NCBI GenBank assembly: GCA_949295915.1
Contig: CASFNB010000001.1
Coordinates: 101,565 to 165,564, forward strand
Source: an uncultured Pseudomonadota bacterium
Lineage (GTDB): Bacteria; Pseudomonadota; Alphaproteobacteria; RF32; CAG-239
Direction of reading: 5' to 3'
Length of the DNA: 64,000 nucleotides
The notes under the pieces: generated by a model
Told to the model about the DNA's origin: nothing
What the model saw: the letters and a program-made list of their open reading frames with translations, nothing else
The model's database searches: none
Program-made: the position numbers and the translations under genes
Shown here: piece by piece, positions 27,231-35,340 of the stretch
Layout: the number at the start of each line of letters is the position of its first letter
How positions within the stretch are numbered: the stretch's first letter is position 1

Positions 27231-28196
27231 ATGAACAATAATACGACATTAGTTCTTGATTTTGAAAAAAATATTGTTGAAATCGAAAATAAAATTGAAT
27301 CATTAAAACACTTGGCCGAAGGTCAAGATGTAGACATTTCTCAAGAGGTGAGTCGTTTGCAACAAAAATTGGAAAGACAAGTCAGAGCCTCCTATTCAAA
27401 CTTAAGCCCGTGGGAAAAATCTCAAGTGGCACGCCATCCGGAACGTCCGCATTGTTTGGATTATGTCCATGGCTTGATAGAAGATTTCACCCCGTTGTGC
27501 GGTGACAGGCTTTTTGCCGATGATGAAGCCATGGTTGGAGGTATCGGTCGTTTTAAAAACATTTCGGTTGTCGTTTTAGGACAAGAAAAAGGTCACGATT
27601 TGGAAACCAGATTGAAATATAACTTTGGTATGGCCAAACCGGAAGGATACAGAAAAGCCCAAAGATTAATGACCTTGGCAGACAAATTTAATATGCCGAT
27701 TATCTGCTTTGTTGATACTTCGGGAGCTTTTCCCGGAGTCGAAGCCGAAGCCAGAGGTCAAGCCGAAGCTATTGCCTCTTCAATCCAGAAATGCTTGCAG
27801 GTTAAAGTTCCGGTTGTTTCCGTTGTTATCGGCGAAGGCGGTTCCGGCGGCGCTATCGCTATTGCTACGGCAAACAAAGTTTTGATGTTGGAACATGCCA
27901 TTTATTCCGTCATTTCACCGGAAGGGTGCGCTTCCATTTTGTGGCGTTCTGCCGATAAAGTTAAAGAAGCAACCGAGGCATTGAAGTTGACGGCACAAGA
28001 TTTGAAAAAACTCGGTATTATAGATGAGATTATTCCGGAGCCATTGGGCGGAGCTCACAGAGATATCAAGGCAACCATCGAACATGTCGGTGATGCTATT
28101 TTGAAGAATTTGAAGGAGTTGTTACCGTTGAGCGGAGAGGAACTCAAAAAACAACGCAACGAAAAATTCTTAAAAATGGGAAGAAACCTTGAATAA
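27231..28196 (+). CDS. accA: acetyl-CoA carboxylase carboxyltransferase subunit alpha
   Basis: The 321-residue protein has the usual helical N terminus and the carboxyltransferase core: RPHCLDYVHGLIEDFTPLCG, GHDLETRLKYNFGMAKPEGY, FVDTSGAFPGVEAEARGQ and the CoA-site GEGGSGGAIAI. With AccD (30200) it transfers CO2 from biotin to acetyl-CoA, the first step of fatty acid synthesis. It precedes rmuC by 1 nt. accD is 2 kb further on the same strand, with rmuC, ihfB and a lapA-like gene between them. Confidence 0.96.
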   Translation: MNNNTTLVLDFEKNIVEIENKIESLKHLAEGQDVDISQEVSRLQQKLERQVRASYSNLSPWEKSQVARHPERPHCLDYVHGLIEDFTPLCGDRLFADDEAMVGGIGRFKNISVVVLGQEKGHDLETRLKYNFGMAKPEGYRKAQRLMTLADKFNMPIICFVDTSGAFPGVEAEARGQAEAIASSIQKCLQVKVPVVSVVIGEGGSGGAIAIATANKVLMLEHAIYSVISPEGCASILWRSADKVKEATEALKLTAQDLKKLGIIDEIIPEPLGGAHRDIKATIEHVGDAILKNLKELLPLSGEELKKQRNEKFLKMGRNLE

Positions 28197-28197
28197 T

Positions 28198-29325
28198 ATG
28201 TCCGGTGATATAACGCTTATTTTGATTGCCGGTGTAGCCATGCTGCTCATCGGCAATCTTTGCTATATGATTCTGAAGAACAGAAAAACAAATGCGGATT
28301 CGTTTACGGATATTTTGCTGCGCGGACAGGCAGAATTAGCGGGAAGATTGAGCCAAATATCCGAACTCAATCGTCAGGAACAAAATCGTATAGCCGATGC
28401 CATTAACGAGCAAAAATTAGCTGTTTTGAAAATTATGGATGAAAAACTCTTGGCCGTAACCAAAAGCGTGGGCGAAGGGTTGCAACAATCGACCGATAAA
28501 ACCACGCAAACTTTGCATGACTTAAGAGAACGTTTGGCTAAAATTGATGTTGCGCAACAAAAAATTTCTTCTTTATCCGAGCAAGTGGTTTCTTTGCAAG
28601 AAGTATTGAGTAACAAGCAAGCCCGAGGTGCCTTTGGCGAAATTCAGTTAAACGATTTGGTGACCTCGATCCTCCCGCCTTCGGCTTATGAGTTTCAGGT
28701 TGTAATGAGCAATCAAAAGCGTGCTGATTGTGTTTTGCGCTTGCCCAACCCGCCTGGAACAATAGTGATTGATGCCAAATTTCCGTTGGAAAGCTACCAA
28801 GCTCTGAGAGATGCCAAAACAGACAGAGAAAAGGTAGAGGCGGAAAGGTTTTTTCGAGCTTCGGTTTTGAAACACATCAAAGATATTTCCGAAAAGTATA
28901 TCATTATCGGAGAGACGGCAGAGTCGGCGCTGATGTTTTTGCCGAGTGAAGCGATTTATGCCGAGTTGCATGCCAATTTCCGCGATGTTGTAGAGAGCTC
29001 ATATCGCTCAAAAGTATGGATAGTTTCGCCCACCACGTTGATGGCAACATTAAACACGGTGCGTGCGATTCTTAAAGATGCCTCAATGCGTGAGCAAGCC
29101 GGCATCATACAACGCGAAGTTGGCACTTTGGTTGAAGATATCACCCGCTTGGATGACAGAATAGAAAATTTATCCAAACATTTTGATATGGCTTCGCGTG
29201 ATATAAATGATATCAAGGTATCTTCTGGAAAAATCTCGAAAAGGATTAAAAAGATTGAAGATTTTGAGCTTGGTGAAGCTGACCACACCTTGGCAATCGA
29301 GCATAAAATTGCTCAAAATGAATAA
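28198..29325 (+). CDS. rmuC: DNA recombination protein RmuC homologue
   Basis: The 375-residue protein has an N-terminal membrane helix (about residues 6-24), a coiled coil (about 40-140) and the RmuC nuclease-like domain, seen in GAFGEIQLNDLVTSILPPSAYEFQ, VIDAKFPLESYQAL and LMFLPSEAIYAEL. RmuC limits DNA inversions and rearrangements. I choose the ATG at 28198, directly after the accA stop; a TTG 9 nt upstream overlaps accA. Tight spacing implies co-transcription with accA. Confidence 0.88.
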   Translation: MSGDITLILIAGVAMLLIGNLCYMILKNRKTNADSFTDILLRGQAELAGRLSQISELNRQEQNRIADAINEQKLAVLKIMDEKLLAVTKSVGEGLQQSTDKTTQTLHDLRERLAKIDVAQQKISSLSEQVVSLQEVLSNKQARGAFGEIQLNDLVTSILPPSAYEFQVVMSNQKRADCVLRLPNPPGTIVIDAKFPLESYQALRDAKTDREKVEAERFFRASVLKHIKDISEKYIIIGETAESALMFLPSEAIYAELHANFRDVVESSYRSKVWIVSPTTLMATLNTVRAILKDASMREQAGIIQREVGTLVEDITRLDDRIENLSKHFDMASRDINDIKVSSGKISKRIKKIEDFELGEADHTLAIEHKIAQNE

Positions 29326-29450
29326 AACGTTGGATAGATTCTTTTTTTGATTTTTATTTTTTTTGAAATCCGATATTGATTTCTCGAACAAAAAAAGGTA
29401 GTTTATTGAAAAACATTAAATTTAAGTATAATTAAAATATAAGAGGTAAA

Positions 29451-29735
29451 ATGACTAGATCAGAATTAATTGAAAAAATTGCAGCTAAAAACCCGCATTT
29501 GATGGTTAAAGATGTAGAACGCATTGTTGCTGTTGTGTTTGATAAAATCATCAGCTCGTTGGCTGCCGGAGACAGAGTAGAGTTTAGAGGATTCGGAGCA
29601 TTTTCTGTTCGCAAGCGTACACCGCGCGTAGCCAAAAATCCCCGTACCGGTGAACAGGTAAAAGTAGAAGAACGTAATATTCCGCATTTTAAAACCGGTA
29701 AACAACTGTTTGAATTATTAAATAAAAAGAAATAA
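29451..29735 (+). CDS. ihfB: integration host factor, beta subunit
   Basis: The 94-residue HU/IHF protein begins [17 protein letters not shown] and has the beta-arm [20 protein letters not shown] with the intercalating Pro, followed by GKQLFELLN. It bends DNA with its alpha-subunit partner, which is not in the window. In most Alphaproteobacteria ihfB follows rpsA; here rpsA lies 31 kb away (60854) and ihfB has its own upstream region of about 125 bp. Confidence 0.92.
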   Translation: MTRSELIEKIAAKNPHLMVKDVERIVAVVFDKIISSLAAGDRVEFRGFGAFSVRKRTPRVAKNPRTGEQVKVEERNIPHFKTGKQLFELLNKKK

Positions 29736-29785
29736 AGTCAGGTAGAGGTTTATCGATAAAATGAAAAAATAGCAAAGGAAACGTC

Positions 29786-30172
29786 ATGGCATTTATAAAG
29801 GCACTAATAAGATTAATTGTATTTGCAACAGTATTGTATTTTGCATTTATCAATAACGAGTTGGCAATGTTCAATTTGTGGCCTTTTGAGATAGAAGTGA
29901 CAGTATCCCTGAGCGTTGCGATAGTCTTTTTTGTTTTGTTTGGCTTCATTTGGGGCAAGTTTGATTCATGGTTTGCTTATTCTCCGTTGAGAAGTGCTTT
30001 GCGTCATCAAAAGAAACAGAATAAGAAGTTGACCAAAGAACAAGAAAAGCTCACCAAAGAAGTAGAAGGTTTACAAGGGGATATTACCGAGCTCAAAGAA
30101 AAAGAAGCTTCCATGCCGAAAGCTCCGCTAAAAGAAAGAATAGCATATTGGTTTAAGCGCAAAAAAGACTAA
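29786..30172 (+). CDS. LapA-domain inner-membrane protein
   Basis: The 128-residue protein has two membrane helices (about 8-30 and 43-64) joined by a short loop with NNELAMFNLWPFEIEVTV, the hallmark of the LapA (DUF1049) family, then a cytoplasmic coiled coil (about 78-112) and a basic tail. In E. coli LapA works with LapB in control of lipopolysaccharide synthesis; whether that holds here is unknown. The ihfB-lapA order is conserved in Proteobacteria and survives here. Confidence 0.8.
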   Translation: MAFIKALIRLIVFATVLYFAFINNELAMFNLWPFEIEVTVSLSVAIVFFVLFGFIWGKFDSWFAYSPLRSALRHQKKQNKKLTKEQEKLTKEVEGLQGDITELKEKEASMPKAPLKERIAYWFKRKKD

Positions 30173-30199
30173 TAGTAAAAAAAGAAAAAGGTAAAAATT

Positions 30200-31081
30200 A
30201 TGAACTGGCTTACAGATTTTGTTAGACCGAAAGTAAAGAAAATCACGGCAAAAGAGATTGCCGACAATTTGTGGACCAAATGTCCCAATTGCGGACAAAT
30301 GCTTTTCAACAAAGAGTTAGAGAAGAATAATTTTGTGTGCCATAAATGTGATCATCATTTACGCCTTTCGGTCAAAAAACGTTTGGAACTTTTGTTTGAT
30401 AACGGAGAATATAAAGAAATATTCTTGCCGAAATTAAAAGAAGATCCGTTGAATTTTAAGGATTCAAAAAAATATACCGACAGATTAAGAACATATCGCA
30501 AAAACACCGGTGAAGATGATGCGATTAAAGTCGCACAAGGAGAAATCGGCGGTATTACATCTGTTGTTGCGGTTATGGACTTTTCTTTCATGGGTGGTTC
30601 CATGGGAATGGCTGTAGGCGAAGGGATTGTTAAAGCCGCAGAAACAGCTATCAAAAACAACTGCCCGTTGATTACGGTAACAGCTTCCGGTGGTGCGCGC
30701 ATGCAAGAAGGTATGCTTTCTTTGATGCAGATGGCTAGAACCACGGCTGCGGTAAATATGGTAAAGGAAAAAGGTTTACCGTATATTGTCATTTTGACCG
30801 ACCCGACCACGGGTGGCGTTTCAGCCTCATTTGCCATGTTGGGTGACATTCATATTGCCGAGAAAGGGTGTATGATAGGTTTTGCCGGAGCGAGAGTGAT
30901 TGAACAAACCATTCGAGAAAAATTGCCGGAAGGCTTCCAACGTGCTGAATATTTGAAAGAGCATGGTATGGTAGATATGGTTGTTCGTCGTGCCGAAATG
31001 AAAAACGAGTTGGTTAAGGTAATCAGCATTTTGATGCACCAAAAACCAAAGTTGAACACTTTGTCCATCACGTCAAGATAA
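30200..31081 (+). CDS. accD: acetyl-CoA carboxylase carboxyltransferase subunit beta
   Basis: The 293-residue protein has the N-terminal zinc ribbon with Cys28, Cys31, Cys47 and Cys50 (CPNC...CHKC) and the crotonase-like carboxyltransferase core: SFMGGSMGMAVGEGI, TASGGARMQEG and DPTTGGVSASFAMLGD. It pairs with AccA (27231). It ends just before an intrinsic terminator at 31091-31119 and the start of a repeat region. Confidence 0.96.
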   Translation: MNWLTDFVRPKVKKITAKEIADNLWTKCPNCGQMLFNKELEKNNFVCHKCDHHLRLSVKKRLELLFDNGEYKEIFLPKLKEDPLNFKDSKKYTDRLRTYRKNTGEDDAIKVAQGEIGGITSVVAVMDFSFMGGSMGMAVGEGIVKAAETAIKNNCPLITVTASGGARMQEGMLSLMQMARTTAAVNMVKEKGLPYIVILTDPTTGGVSASFAMLGDIHIAEKGCMIGFAGARVIEQTIREKLPEGFQRAEYLKEHGMVDMVVRRAEMKNELVKVISILMHQKPKLNTLSITSR

Positions 31082-31090
31082 AGTTAAGAA

Positions 31091-31119
31091 AAAAGCCTCG
31101 GATTTTTCCGAGGCTTTTT
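31091..31119 (+). terminator. accD intrinsic terminator
   Basis: AAAGCCTCGGA (31092-31102) pairs with TCCGAGGCTTT (31107-31117) followed by Ts. The stem is perfect. Confidence 0.9.
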
Positions 31120-31124
31120 CATAT

Positions 31125-31205
31125 TTAAAAGGCGGTATCCAAGGTAAGGTCAATTTTCATATCAAAAGCACGGGCAATTTGGTGCAAGTTGCCAATATTG
31201 ATTTC
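31125..31205 (-). pseudogene. 3-prime remnant of an XRE-type regulator
   Basis: On the minus strand, 27 codons before a TAA (31125-31127) encode AEINIGNLHQIARAFDMKI and then DLTLDTAF. This matches the last helix and strand of XRE/HigA-like repressors (pattern isi.NL.kIA.aL...i.l.l). Upstream, the frame runs into a T-rich stretch and a stop, so the rest of the gene is gone. The cut edge is next to the repeat module at 31206-31345, which may have replaced the 5-prime part. Confidence 0.55.
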
Positions 31206-31345
31206 CGCCAAAAAAAAGAAAGAGCAACATGGTCACGAGGCACAACTCCAACGTCCCGAAAGGAGAGAGCATCGCGGTCCGCAAGACACCACCCGCGCGG
31301 CCATCAAACTAATGCGATTAAACACGCTGCGTTTATTTATGGTTT
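31206..31345. repeat. palindromic repeat module, copy A
   Basis: The segment shares blocks with other intergenic gaps. AGAGCAACAYGGT also occurs at about 42630. ATCAAAC followed by ATGCGAT and then a CGCTGCGTTT hairpin (31303-31334) also occurs at 55258-55290 and 55639-55671, and CCGCGCG plus CCATC recurs near 45757. No protein is credible here. Confidence 0.7.
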
Positions 31346-31399
31346 GTTAAAGAATGTGTGACATAATATTAGATATTCAAAAATTTTTTGAGGAAGAAG

Positions 31400-32896
31400 A
31401 TGCTGAGCTTAAAACACGTTGCCATAAGTTCTTTTAACGAAAATTTAGCCTATGTCCACCGCGATTGCGATGCTTATAAGATAGATGATATTCGTTCTTT
31501 GACCAAAGTTGAGATACATGGCGGTGTCAAGCCGGTATTTGCCTTTTTGCAGGTTGTAGATGATGAAGAGTTAGTCAAACCCAATGAAATCGGCTTAAAT
31601 AATGAGGCTTTTGAGTGTATCAACTTACCGGAGGGTGCAAATGTTACCCTAACTATATCTTCCCCGCCGCCGAGCTTAGCATCAATTAAGCGCAAAATTG
31701 CCGGCAATATTTTGAGCTCGGGCGAATACAGTGCTATTGTCAATGATATTGCTTCCAAGCGCTATTCCAACATGGATATTGTGTCTTTTTTGGTAGCAAG
31801 CGGTTCATTTATGACCGCGCCCGAGGTTTTGTCTTTTACCGAGGCTTTGGTTGGGGATAATACTCTGCACTGGGATAATGAAAATATTGTGGTTGATCAT
31901 CACTGTTTGGGCGGAATCCCCGGAAATAAAACCGACATTATCATCACGGCGATTGTGGCGGCTTACGGGTTACCCATGCCCAAAACGGCATCTCGTTCTT
32001 TGACCTCATGCGCCGGTGTAGCCGATACCATGTCGGTTTTGGCAAATGTTGATTTGGATGAAGAAGAGTTGCGCCGCGTTCTCAAAGAAACCAGAGGCGC
32101 CATAGTCAATTATGAGAGTTTGTCAATTGCCGAGGTTAACAAACTTGTATCTTCGGTAGAAAGAAACATCGGTTTAACGCAATTACACCATATTGCCGCC
32201 TCCATTTTGGCAATTAAACTGGCGGCAGGGGTGACACACTTGGTTATTGATATTCCGGTTGGTCCCAACTCACGTATCAAACGCACCGGTGAAGCCATGC
32301 GCTTGCGCAAATTGATAGAATATGTGGGCGATATGCTTTCTATTGAAATTGATGCCGTGATAACCGACGGTAGCGAGCCGATAGGAAACGGCGTCGGTGC
32401 GGTGTTGGAAGCCAGAGACGTGATGAAAGTTTTGCGCAACAAAGAAGATGCGCCGCAAGATTTAAAAGAAAAATCTTTGTTCTTAGCAGGAAGGATTTTG
32501 GAATTTGATCCCAAACTGCGCGGCGGGCAAGGGTATCATGTTGCCAAAGAGATTTTAACATCCGGTCGCGCTTTGGAAACCATGAACAAAATCATTCATG
32601 CTCAGGGTAAAGCGCCACAACCACAACTCGGACATTTAACCCGCGATATTGTTTCCAATATTTCCGGTGTGGTTGAAAGCATTGATAACGAAAGAATTAA
32701 TAAAATCGGAGTCATGGCCGGTGCTTCACAATACCCCGGCGCCGGATTGGATTTGTTGAAAAAAGTGGGCGACAGAGTAGAGCAAGGCGAAACCTTGTTC
32801 CGCATTCACTCTGTAAATTCCACGGATTTTGCCTTTGCTAACAGCATGGTCGACGGTTACACCGGTTATGAAATATCAGGCCGAAGCAAATATTAA
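31400..32896 (+). CDS. thymidine/AMP phosphorylase family protein
   Basis: The 498-residue protein starts at 31400, preceded by GAGGAAG. It has an N-terminal beta-rich extension (about 1-85) and then the nucleoside phosphorylase core: VDHHCLGGIPGNKTD, ASRSLTSCAGVADTM, IDIPVGPNSRIKR and EPIGNGVGAVLEARDV. The extension and length match AMP phosphorylase-like enzymes (DeoA family) known from archaea and some bacteria, rather than the roughly 440-residue classical DeoA. It would cleave a nucleoside or nucleoside monophosphate with phosphate. The substrate cannot be decided by eye, and no type III RuBisCO or R15P isomerase gene is nearby. Confidence 0.82.
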   Translation: MLSLKHVAISSFNENLAYVHRDCDAYKIDDIRSLTKVEIHGGVKPVFAFLQVVDDEELVKPNEIGLNNEAFECINLPEGANVTLTISSPPPSLASIKRKIAGNILSSGEYSAIVNDIASKRYSNMDIVSFLVASGSFMTAPEVLSFTEALVGDNTLHWDNENIVVDHHCLGGIPGNKTDIIITAIVAAYGLPMPKTASRSLTSCAGVADTMSVLANVDLDEEELRRVLKETRGAIVNYESLSIAEVNKLVSSVERNIGLTQLHHIAASILAIKLAAGVTHLVIDIPVGPNSRIKRTGEAMRLRKLIEYVGDMLSIEIDAVITDGSEPIGNGVGAVLEARDVMKVLRNKEDAPQDLKEKSLFLAGRILEFDPKLRGGQGYHVAKEILTSGRALETMNKIIHAQGKAPQPQLGHLTRDIVSNISGVVESIDNERINKIGVMAGASQYPGAGLDLLKKVGDRVEQGETLFRIHSVNSTDFAFANSMVDGYTGYEISGRSKY

Positions 32897-32964
32897 AAAA
32901 ATTGTTTGCCATAAGAGCATTTTTGCGGTATATTCAAGCCAAAACCAATTAAAAACATATAATT

Positions 32965-33141
32965 ATGTTAACCCCATTTGAATTAATGCTGGCCGTGTTC
33001 GCGTTTCTTATTGCAATTTGTGTTTTGATGATTGTTTCTATCACCAATGAAATTGCTGAAAAAGAAGAAAAAAAGCGCCGCAAAAAAGCACTCAAAAAGT
33101 CATTGAACGAAATAGAACCGCGAGAGAATGACGCTACTTGA
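32965..33141 (+). CDS. small single-helix membrane protein
   Basis: A 58-residue reading frame, MLTPFELMLAVFAFLIAICV, then a very charged tail (EKEEKKRRKKALKKSLNEIEP). It has one membrane helix with a cytoplasmic basic end. It lies between the phosphorylase gene and a terminator at 33154-33190, so it is placed like a real gene, but no clear ribosome-binding site is seen. No family is recognised. Confidence 0.5.
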   Translation: MLTPFELMLAVFAFLIAICVLMIVSITNEIAEKEEKKRRKKALKKSLNEIEPRENDAT

Positions 33142-33153
33142 GTTCTATAAAAT

Positions 33154-33190
33154 AAAAGAGAGAAACCTTTTTTCTCTCTTTTATTTTTTT
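33154..33190 (+). terminator. intrinsic terminator before dnaK
   Basis: AAAAGAGAGAAA (33154-33165) pairs perfectly with TTTCTCTCTTTT (33171-33182) and is followed by T residues. Confidence 0.85.
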
Positions 33191-33241
33191 TGCCCTCAAA
33201 CATATCTTTGATAAAAAATCAAAAAAAATTTATAAGCCCTA

Positions 33242-33270
33242 TTGCATAGGCTCATTTGTCTTCCTATATA
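33242..33270 (+). promoter_or_regulatory. possible heat-shock (sigma-32) promoter of dnaK
   Basis: A TTG box (33242-33244) and CCTATATA (33263-33270) with 18 bp between them resemble the alphaproteobacterial RpoH pattern CTTG-N17-18-CYTATNT. The leader to the dnaK start is about 40 nt. The match is moderate. Confidence 0.4.
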
Positions 33271-33315
33271 GACTAGTAGAAAAATTAAACACCAGTTTAA
33301 CAAAGGAAATAAAAC

Positions 33316-35214
33316 ATGAGCAATAAAGTAATTGGTATTGACTTGGGTACAACCAACTCCTGCTTTGCCGTTATGGAAGGCGGAGAAGCCAAAGTTTTGG
33401 AAAACTCTGAAGGCGCAAGAACAACCCCTTCAATGGTTGCTTTTACGGATACGGAACGCTTGGTTGGCTATCCGGCAAAACGTCAAGCCGTAACCAATCC
33501 TGAAAATACCTTGTTTGCAATCAAACGTTTAATCGGTCGTCGTTTTGATTCTCCGGAAGTTCAAAAAGATAAAAACATTGTTCCTTATAAAATTGTTCCG
33601 GGGGACAATGGCGATGCTTGGGTAGAAGTAAAAGGACAAAAATATGCTCCTTCGCAAATTTCTGCCATGATTTTGCAAAAATTAAAAGAATACGCCGAAA
33701 GCTATTTGGGTGAAAAAATTGAAAAAGCCGTTATTACCGTTCCGGCCTATTTTAACGATTCTCAACGTCAAGCCACCAAAGATGCCGGTAAAATTGCAGG
33801 CTTAGATGTATTGCGTATTATCAACGAGCCGACAGCCGCAGCTTTGGCTTACGGAATGGATAAAAAAGCATCTGGCACAATCGCTGTTTATGACCTGGGT
33901 GGCGGTACCTTTGATATTTCCATTTTGGAAATCGGCGACGGTGTATTTGAAGTAAAATCCACCAACGGTGATACCTTCTTGGGAGGTGAAGACTTCGACC
34001 GCCGTATTTTGGATTATTTGGTTGATGAGTTCAAAAAAGAGTCGGGAATTGATTTAAAAAATGACCGCTTGGCATTGCAACGCTTGAAAGAAGCCGCTGA
34101 AAAAGCTAAAATTGAATTGTCTTCAACCACGCAAACCGAAATCAACTTGCCGTTTATCACCGCTGATGCCACCGGCCCGAAACACCTCAATATCAAATTG
34201 AGCCGTGCCAAATTGGAAGATTTGGTTGCCGACTTGATTGAAAAAACGGTTGAACCTTGCAAAAAAGCTTTGGCAGATGCCGGCTTGAAAGCAAACGAAA
34301 TCAGCGAAGTTATTTTGGTCGGTGGTATGACACGTATGCCGAAAGTTCAAGAAAAAGTAAAAGAAATCTTCGGTAAAGAGCCGCATAAAGGCGTTAATCC
34401 GGATGAAGTTGTCGCCGTCGGTGCTGCAATTCAAGGCGGTGTTTTGATGGGTGATGTTAAAGACGTATTGCTCTTGGATGTAACCCCGTTGTCTTTGGGT
34501 ATTGAAACCTTGGGTGGCGTATTCACTCGTTTGATTGATAGAAACACCACTATCCCGACCAGAAAATCTCAAGTATTCTCAACTGCTGAAGATGGTCAAA
34601 CCGCTGTTACCATTCGTGTCTTCCAAGGTGAACGTGAAATGGCTGCCGACAACAAATTGCTTGGTCAATTTGACTTGGTCGGGATTCCGCCTGCACCACG
34701 CGGTATGCCGCAAATTGAAGTTACCTTCGATATTGACGCTAACGGTATTGTTAACGTATCTGCAAAAGATAAAGCGACCAACAAAGAGCAAGCCATCCGC
34801 ATTCAAGCCAGTGGTGGTTTGTCTGATGCCGATATTGAAAAAATGGTTAAAGATGCCGAAGCCAATGCTGAAGCCGATAAAAAACGCAAAGAGTTGGTAG
34901 AAGCCAAGAACCAAGGTGAGGCTTTGGTTTTGAGCACCGAAAAAACATTGAAAGAACACGGTGACAAAATCTCTGCTGCTGAAAAGAGCAAGATTGAAGA
35001 AGAAATCAAAACTTTGAAATCTGCTTTGGAAGGCGAAGATTTGGAAAATATCAAAGCCAAGACAGAAAGCTTGATGCAGGCTTCTTTGAAGCTTGGTGAA
35101 GCTATGTACAAACAAGCAGAAACCGCTCAAAGCACAGCTAATGCTGCCGGTCCGGAAACAGAAGAAAAGAAGGACGAAAAAGTTGTTGATGCAGACTTTG
35201 AAGAAGTTAAATAA
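33316..35214 (+). CDS. dnaK: molecular chaperone DnaK (Hsp70)
   Basis: The 632-residue protein begins [20 protein letters not shown], with the ATPase phosphate-1 motif, and contains [20 protein letters not shown], the phosphate-2 motif [14 protein letters not shown], the linker [17 protein letters not shown], the substrate-binding domain and a helical lid ending in an acidic tail ([13 protein letters not shown]). Length is standard. AAAGGAAA precedes the ATG. Normally dnaJ follows; here a terminator carrying a mini-element (35241-35327) and 6 kb of opposite-strand genes intervene. Confidence 0.97.
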   Translation: MSNKVIGIDLGTTNSCFAVMEGGEAKVLENSEGARTTPSMVAFTDTERLVGYPAKRQAVTNPENTLFAIKRLIGRRFDSPEVQKDKNIVPYKIVPGDNGDAWVEVKGQKYAPSQISAMILQKLKEYAESYLGEKIEKAVITVPAYFNDSQRQATKDAGKIAGLDVLRIINEPTAAALAYGMDKKASGTIAVYDLGGGTFDISILEIGDGVFEVKSTNGDTFLGGEDFDRRILDYLVDEFKKESGIDLKNDRLALQRLKEAAEKAKIELSSTTQTEINLPFITADATGPKHLNIKLSRAKLEDLVADLIEKTVEPCKKALADAGLKANEISEVILVGGMTRMPKVQEKVKEIFGKEPHKGVNPDEVVAVGAAIQGGVLMGDVKDVLLLDVTPLSLGIETLGGVFTRLIDRNTTIPTRKSQVFSTAEDGQTAVTIRVFQGEREMAADNKLLGQFDLVGIPPAPRGMPQIEVTFDIDANGIVNVSAKDKATNKEQAIRIQASGGLSDADIEKMVKDAEANAEADKKRKELVEAKNQGEALVLSTEKTLKEHGDKISAAEKSKIEEEIKTLKSALEGEDLENIKAKTESLMQASLKLGEAMYKQAETAQSTANAAGPETEEKKDEKVVDADFEEVK

Positions 35215-35240
35215 CAACTTTTCTTAAAACAAAATAAAAA

Positions 35241-35327
35241 CCCCGTCAGTTGATCTGTACCCTGAAAAGTGGAAATGAAAAAGAAATCCCCCGAGGGGTA
35301 CAGATCAAGTTTGGCGGGGTTTTTTGT
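35241..35327 (+). terminator. dnaK terminator interrupted in its loop
   Basis: AACCCCG (from 35239) pairs with CGGGGTT (35315-35321), followed by T residues: a normal terminator whose original loop would be about 12 nt. The loop now contains a 57-bp insertion plus a 3-bp target duplication. The insert is itself a hairpin, so the stem can probably still form. Confidence 0.75.
35251..35307. mobile_element. 57-bp IS3-like mini-element (MITE) in the dnaK terminator
   Basis: The ends are perfect 12-bp inverted repeats, TGATCTGTACCC (35251-35262) and GGGTACAGATCA (35296-35307). The direct repeat AGT flanks both sides (35248-35250 and 35308-35310). TGA...TCA ends, a GAAAAGTGGA-like subterminal stretch and a 3-bp duplication are IS3-family traits. 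There is no coding capacity, so it would need a transposase supplied in trans. I did not see a second copy in this window. Confidence 0.75.
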
Positions 35328-35340
35328 TATCTTATATAAA

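Noticed and set aside
31179-31361. 60-codon frame in the repeat module
   Set aside because: It is made of palindromic repeat DNA shared with other gaps, and its translation is a basic low-complexity string.
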